A DNA stretch of 64,000 bases from Apostichopus japonicus (taxonomy: Eukaryota; Echinodermata; Holothuroidea; Aspidochirotida; Stichopodidae): NCBI RefSeq assembly GCF_037975245.1, contig NC_092580.1, positions 33,352,501 to 33,416,500 on the forward strand, given 5' to 3'. The notes under the pieces were generated by a model. It did no database searches and had not been told where the DNA came from. It was given only the letters and a program-made list of their open reading frames with translations. Made by a program: the position numbers and the translations under genes. Shown here piece after piece: positions 59,901 through 64,000 of this stretch; the stretch's first letter is position 1, and each line of letters starts with the position of its first letter.

Positions 59901-60410
59901 TACAAGTATCAAACACATTTCGTAAAAAGTATACGCTCAACGTTTAGAACTGCATGGAGATCGGTAAACTCAATCCTATTGTCATCGACTACAATTGTAA
60001 TTGACTTACGCTCACTATTTCGCTTCTCTAAATTTAAAAAGTACTGTGTATTCCGCTCACTTTTTTCAACCCATCTCGCTCTAGAGCGGATAATACTACC
60101 GTCAATTTTGCCCTCGTAAATGTCGTCAAGGCTGCGCTTAGCGTTTGAAATCTGTAGTTTAAGGGACAACGTGGGATTGAAATTTTATCCAGTGTCTAAT
60201 AAAATAATTACTTTTTGCAGCGTTTTTTCCTTTTTACTTACAAGACGAGATTTTTCTTTAGAGTATTTCATGAACCAGGAACGTATGAGAAATTTTAAAA
60301 ATTCCCCAAATGTTGTGGATTAGTTACATCTAAATCCCATTCTGCCAAAGCATCAGATACCAACTGACGAATTCCATCTACAAAGTCTGAATCTTTCAAC
60401 AGGGAAGTGT
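57000..60410 (-). mobile_element. L1-like LINE copy B with expanded RT active-site repeat
   Basis: Minus strand. The linker between endonuclease and RT is at 60169-59930 (SRARWVEKSERNTQYFLNL). RT start is at 59790-59490 (SEQGRAGITLLPKDGKD, then NWRPISFSNVYYKI). The block with YLFVLCAEILALKLRADR is at about 59195. Six in-frame 22-residue repeats covering the FADD motif follow. The post-RT region is at 58474-58205 (MWSPRDLTPYGKIVLIKS), and a C-terminal CTFCGEFSET block near 57500. Frames are broken in several places and the endonuclease is absent, so it is not functional. A short AAT tract at 60410 marks its 5' side. Confidence 0.82.
58739..59155 (-). repeat. 66 bp in-frame repeat of the RT catalytic segment
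   Basis: Six full units of exactly 66 bp (TAGTTG landmarks at 58751, 58817, 58883, 58949, 59015 and 59081) plus a partial one, on the minus strand encoding YVGLPVGNVNIK, then xFMFADDTTI. Units vary at the motif: FADD in three, FADH in one, YAND in two. Confidence 0.95.
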
Positions 60411-60611
60411 AATAATAATAATAATAATAATTGTTTTCTTTTTCCTCCATATGTATTCGCGATCACTCAGCATTGTACACATTAAAATTCTACATTTCTA
60501 AAACAAAAATTGTGTCTGGATCTGTTACATATTCAAGCATCTGCAGTTAATATCAGTTGATATAAGTAGACAGCAAAAGAAACCATTTGTTGAAAAAGAA
60601 ACCAAGTTGTC

Positions 60612-60848
60612 ATATGCAGTTTGTTGCCAAGATTTGACAGCAAGGTTCTGTCAGAAAAGATTGTAACTTTGAATGGTTTATTGTATAGTTTGTGTGCCGA
60701 CTTCGGCTTCACATTTGTTGACATGTGGTCATCTTTCCAGGGTAGAAGGGATCTGTTCGCCAGGGATGGTTTGCACTTAGCTAATACTGGGGCCTCGTTG
60801 TTTGGTAGGATGGTGAATTACTCTGTTGAACAGCTATGTTTAAACTAA
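60612..60848 (+). pseudogene. CR1 ORF1 C-terminal fragment (SGNH esterase-like)
   Basis: The frame reads ICSLLPRFDSKV, then FGFTFVDMWSSFQGRRDLFA and RDGLHLANTGASLFG. The D..H pair in DGLHL is the last catalytic block of the SGNH/GDSL esterase domain found in ORF1 of CR1-type LINEs. The frame is closed upstream by TGA at 60591, consistent with 5' truncation of the element. The stop TAA is at 60846-60848, inside the start of ORF2. Confidence 0.75.
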
Positions 60849-63784
60849 ATTGGGGGGCGATGAAGTCAGGAATTAGTTTGGATAAGGATTATGTTCCTAG
60901 TGGAGGCGATTATAGGCGTTTTGAGAGCAAAATAAGTGATAGTCATAGTTCTAACTTTAGGAGGCATGCTAAGGTACATAGTTTCAGGGATAGGCTGAAG
61001 ATTGTCTTTACCAATGCTAGAAGTATTCGTAAAAATTTTGCTGAATTTACTGTGCTTCTCGAGGATCTGAAACCGGATGTGTTTGGTATCACCGAGTCTT
61101 GGTTAAGGGAGGACATTGATAGTGCTGAGGTTTCTCACCCGGGGTATGTTGTGTATCGTCAGGACAGAAGGGATACTCATAATGGGGTTGGTGGGGGAGT
61201 TTTACTGTATGTTAGGGATGACATTGTAAGTGTTGAGAAATCTCAGTTGCAAGGGTCTTTTGTTAATTCTGTCTGGTGCGAGTTGTCCACAAACAACTCC
61301 AAGAGGTCCAGGGACGTTATCACTGTAGGTGTTGTTTACCGCTCTCCTAACAGCAGCGATGATAATGATGTCGTGCTGTTTGATTCAATTAGAAAGGCTG
61401 CTAAAGGTGATGTTGTTATAATGGGCGACTTTAATTTTCCTGACATTAATTGGATAGATGGTTCTAGTAGTAGGAAAGGTAGTAATTTTCTAGATGTTGT
61501 GCAAGATTGCTTTTTACATCAACATGTTACTTTCCCTACTAGGGGGGATAACATCCTGGATCTTGTTTTGAGTTCTAATCCAAGCAATGTTGTTGATTTG
61601 ACCGGTCTAGGAAAACTAGGAACTAGTGATCATGATATACTAGCTTTTGATGTTGTTTGTAAGGTCGTAAGTTCTATTAGCAAGGAAAAAGTCCCTGATT
61701 TTTCGAGATCAGATACAGAGGCAATTGAAACTTTACTAAAGGGTACAGATTGGATTAATTTGTTTAGTGATATGAGTGCTTCTCAGTCTTGGATTTGTTT
61801 TGCTGATAAATTAAAGGTCATTATGGAAAATCATGTTCCGTGGAAGAATCGTCGTCGTAAAAGCAGTATGCCTCACTGGATGAATAAGAAAGTTAGATGT
61901 GCAATTAGGCAAAAACGTAGAATGTGGAAGTTGTTTAGGAGGACTAAATCTGAATCTCTTTTGGCCAAGTTTAAAATTCATCAGCTGAAAGTAGAATGCT
62001 TAGTCTCTGATGCAAAATTGAATTTCGAAAAAAGCATCGCCCTAAAAATTAAGGATAACCCAAAGGCCTTCTTTTCTTATGTCAGGTCTAAGCAGAAAGT
62101 TAAAGATGCAATTGTTTCCCTTAGGGCACCACAGGCTGATAAGATAGTTACTGATAGTCAGGATCTTGCAGATCTTTTGAACGACTATTTTGTGTCGGTT
62201 TTCACAAGGGAAGATACGAGTAGTATTCCAGATTTTCAGGGGGGCAGTGATAGGCCTAAACTGGATACGGTCTTATTTTCGGATGACGTTGTCTTAAAGG
62301 AGCTGCTTCGTCTAAATGTTTCTAAAGCTTCTGGACCGGATGCAATCCATCCGTATTTGTTGAAGACTTTTGCACACTATTTCTGCGTTCCACTCTCGTT
62401 GATTTTTAGTAAATTTATGAATGAAGGTTATGTTCCTAGGGACTGGAGATGTGCTAATATTACCCCAATTTTCAAGAAGGGTGATAAGACTAAGCCCTGT
62501 AATTATAGGCCCGTTAGTCTCACTAGTGTAGTTTGTAAGGTCATGGAGTCTATTGTTAAAAAGTCTTTGGTCTGTCACTTCAGCAGTCAGTCTTTGATCA
62601 GAGAGTCTCAGCATGGCTTTTGTCAAAAAAGGTCTTGTCTCACTAATATCCTTGAGTTTATGGAAGATGTAACAAGCTCACTAAATAGGCAGATGTCTGT
62701 AGATGTTGTGTTCCTGGATTTCCAGAAGGCCTTTGATAAAGTTCCCCACCAGCGTCTTTTACTTAGGCTGAAGAGCATGGGTGTCATAGGGAATTTACTG
62801 TCTTGGATCGGGAATTGGCTTGGTAATAGGGAACAGAGGGTGGTAATTAATGGCTGTGCTTCTTCTTGGCAGAACGTTACTAGTGGGGTTCCACAAGGGT
62901 CTGTATTAGGTCCCCTGTTGTTTGTTGCCTATATAAATGACATCGACGGAGATATTTTGTGTACAGCTAAGAAGTTTGCTGATGACACCAAATTGTATTC
63001 TGAGGTCTCTTCCAAAAGCGATTCTGAGAAATTTCAAGCGGATTTAGATAAGATTTTTTCCTGGTCTCAGGGGTGGCAAATGCTTTTTAATATTGATAAA
63101 TGTAAGGTAATGCACATTGGTAGTAGTAACCAAAAGTTTACATACAATCTAAATGGTGTGGAGTTACAGGAGGTCTCTGTTGAAAGAGACCTAGGTATCT
63201 ACATTGACTCGTCTCTGCAACCTTCCAAACATTGTCTTGAAGCTGCTAAAAGAGGTAATAGGGTTTTAGGTATGATCAAGAGGAACTTCAGTTTTCTGAA
63301 AGAGGACATCGTAGTTAGGCTTTATAAGCAGTTGGTTAGGCCTCATCTGGAGTATGCTGTGCAGGCTTGGAACCCTTATTTTGCTAAGGATAAGGAAGTA
63401 CTTGAAAAGGTCCAGAGGAGGGCTACTAGGATGATTAGTTCCTTAAAGAGGGTTCCTTATTATAGGCGGTTACAACTGTTGAATCTCACCACACTGGAGC
63501 TTAGGAGGTTACGTGGGGACTTGATCCAGGTTTTCAAGATTGTGTATGGTTTCGACAATTTATCCTTTACCGACTTTTTCATGTTTGCAAACAGTAGTTG
63601 TACTAGAGGTCATTGTCTTAAAATTCAAAAGTCGCATAGTAGGATTAATATTCGGCATAACTTTTTTTCTAATAGGGTTGTGAATGAGTGGAATAGTTTG
63701 CCTGAGAAAGTTGTACTTGCAAGTAGTGTCAATGGGTTTAAGAATGCTTTGGACAAGCACTTTAAGCATTGTAATCGGGTCTGA
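60836..63784 (+). CDS. CR1-like LINE ORF2: endonuclease-reverse transcriptase
   Basis: 982 uninterrupted codons. N-terminal AP-like endonuclease (about residues 55-285): NARSIRKNF, FGITESWL, VVYRSPNSS, GDFNFPDINW and the final TSDHDIL. A linker follows, then reverse transcriptase (about 515-780): KKGDKTKPCNYRPVSLTS, DVVFLDFQKAFDKVPHQRLL, SGVPQGSVLGPLLF and catalytic FADDT (about residue 718). The C-terminal tail has VRPHLEYAVQAWNPYF and FSNRVVNEWNSLPEKVV. All expected catalytic residues are visible, so the protein could be active, although the element has lost its 5' end. The start is the ATG overlapping the ORF1 stop; a slightly later start is possible. Confidence 0.93.
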   Translation: MFKLNWGAMKSGISLDKDYVPSGGDYRRFESKISDSHSSNFRRHAKVHSFRDRLKIVFTNARSIRKNFAEFTVLLEDLKPDVFGITESWLREDIDSAEVSHPGYVVYRQDRRDTHNGVGGGVLLYVRDDIVSVEKSQLQGSFVNSVWCELSTNNSKRSRDVITVGVVYRSPNSSDDNDVVLFDSIRKAAKGDVVIMGDFNFPDINWIDGSSSRKGSNFLDVVQDCFLHQHVTFPTRGDNILDLVLSSNPSNVVDLTGLGKLGTSDHDILAFDVVCKVVSSISKEKVPDFSRSDTEAIETLLKGTDWINLFSDMSASQSWICFADKLKVIMENHVPWKNRRRKSSMPHWMNKKVRCAIRQKRRMWKLFRRTKSESLLAKFKIHQLKVECLVSDAKLNFEKSIALKIKDNPKAFFSYVRSKQKVKDAIVSLRAPQADKIVTDSQDLADLLNDYFVSVFTREDTSSIPDFQGGSDRPKLDTVLFSDDVVLKELLRLNVSKASGPDAIHPYLLKTFAHYFCVPLSLIFSKFMNEGYVPRDWRCANITPIFKKGDKTKPCNYRPVSLTSVVCKVMESIVKKSLVCHFSSQSLIRESQHGFCQKRSCLTNILEFMEDVTSSLNRQMSVDVVFLDFQKAFDKVPHQRLLLRLKSMGVIGNLLSWIGNWLGNREQRVVINGCASSWQNVTSGVPQGSVLGPLLFVAYINDIDGDILCTAKKFADDTKLYSEVSSKSDSEKFQADLDKIFSWSQGWQMLFNIDKCKVMHIGSSNQKFTYNLNGVELQEVSVERDLGIYIDSSLQPSKHCLEAAKRGNRVLGMIKRNFSFLKEDIVVRLYKQLVRPHLEYAVQAWNPYFAKDKEVLEKVQRRATRMISSLKRVPYYRRLQLLNLTTLELRRLRGDLIQVFKIVYGFDNLSFTDFFMFANSSCTRGHCLKIQKSHSRINIRHNFFSNRVVNEWNSLPEKVVLASSVNGFKNALDKHFKHCNRV

Positions 63785-63895
63785 GTGTTTGTGTCTTCAG
63801 TTTTTTTCCCTCTCTTGATAGGGTCCTTGATGGGGACTTAAGTGTCCCTCCTGATCCTTTTTTCTACTAAACTAAACTAAACTATTTGCAACACA

Positions 63896-64000
63896 CAGCT
63901 AAATGAGAAACATCACAAGTTTGGACAAAATGAAAAGGCATTTATAGGCTCCGGAAAATTCACTTTATTTTTCCGGGGTGCCTTCGCTTAAAATAATTTA
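63896..64000. other. Right edge, nothing seen
   Basis: About 100 bp of flank after the LINE tail, no feature recognised. Confidence 0.4.

Larger units (their letters stand above)
60600..63895 (+). mobile_element. CR1-like LINE with intact ORF2
   Basis: Non-LTR retrotransposon of the Jockey/CR1 group. It starts within ORF1 (5'-truncated near 60600) and ends after a roughly 100 bp 3' UTR in tandem CTAAA units (63867-63885) instead of poly-A. ORF1 and ORF2 overlap by 13 nt. The related, broken copy at 41290-43618 shares the same 3' end, which defines the family's terminus. No clear target duplication was found. Confidence 0.92.

Overview
The window is eukaryotic, AT-rich and intron-rich, with many transposon remnants, tandem repeats and poly-G runs. 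Two secreted fibrinogen-domain genes, an invertebrate-style SLC35A2 and coatomer gamma, and CR1/L1/BEL/hAT-type elements point to a marine invertebrate deuterostome. An echinoderm is the best guess, possibly a sea cucumber, where small secreted fibrinogen-like proteins are known. That assignment is inference; no marker gene proves it.

Layout. 1-1070: decayed L1-like LINE (minus). 2349-8383: five-exon fibrinogen-domain gene FReD-1 (minus), whose introns hold a hAT-like MITE and a Penelope-like relic. 9079-9452 and 12461-12974: two MITEs. 13210-18218: BEL/Pao LTR retrotransposon with a 5 bp target duplication, an intact 3' LTR and a 5' LTR cut to 51 bp. 21431-23848: SLC35A2-like nucleotide-sugar transporter (minus) without its first exon. 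24587-29021: first seven exons of coatomer gamma, COPG (minus), without the rest. 29451-29942 and 31392-32092: two more MITEs. 32948-50183: second fibrinogen-domain gene FReD-2 (plus). Its introns hold a 5'-truncated CR1 copy, a second copy of the 9079 MITE, two tRNA-related elements, an L2-type fragment and several minisatellites. 50148-52034: tandem duplication of the FReD-2 3' end. 52385-54110: a pyrimidine-rich 85 bp minisatellite and an AAT-type microsatellite. 54240-60410: two decayed L1-like LINEs (minus). 60600-63895: CR1-like LINE with an uninterrupted 982-codon ORF2.

FReD-1 and FReD-2 have the same exon plan: signal-peptide exon, 28-nt microexon, 173/179-nt exon ending in GGGWT, 271-nt exon, final exon, with identical phases. 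They are clearly paralogs and both read through without a break. COPG and SLC35A2 act in the Golgi/secretory pathway. Both are incomplete, and both lose their missing parts in the same 740 bp interval, which suggests a rearrangement or an assembly join there. Each also carries a frame break inside a conserved exon, two of the three being single bases at homopolymers, so some frameshifts in this window are probably sequence errors.

I found no prokaryotic features, no CRISPR array and no convincing new multi-gene system. The most unusual signals are a LINE whose reverse-transcriptase active-site segment has become an in-frame 22-residue tandem repeat, the COPG/SLC35A2 break, the BEL element with a 51 bp LTR stub, and a minisatellite that grows out of a splice donor.
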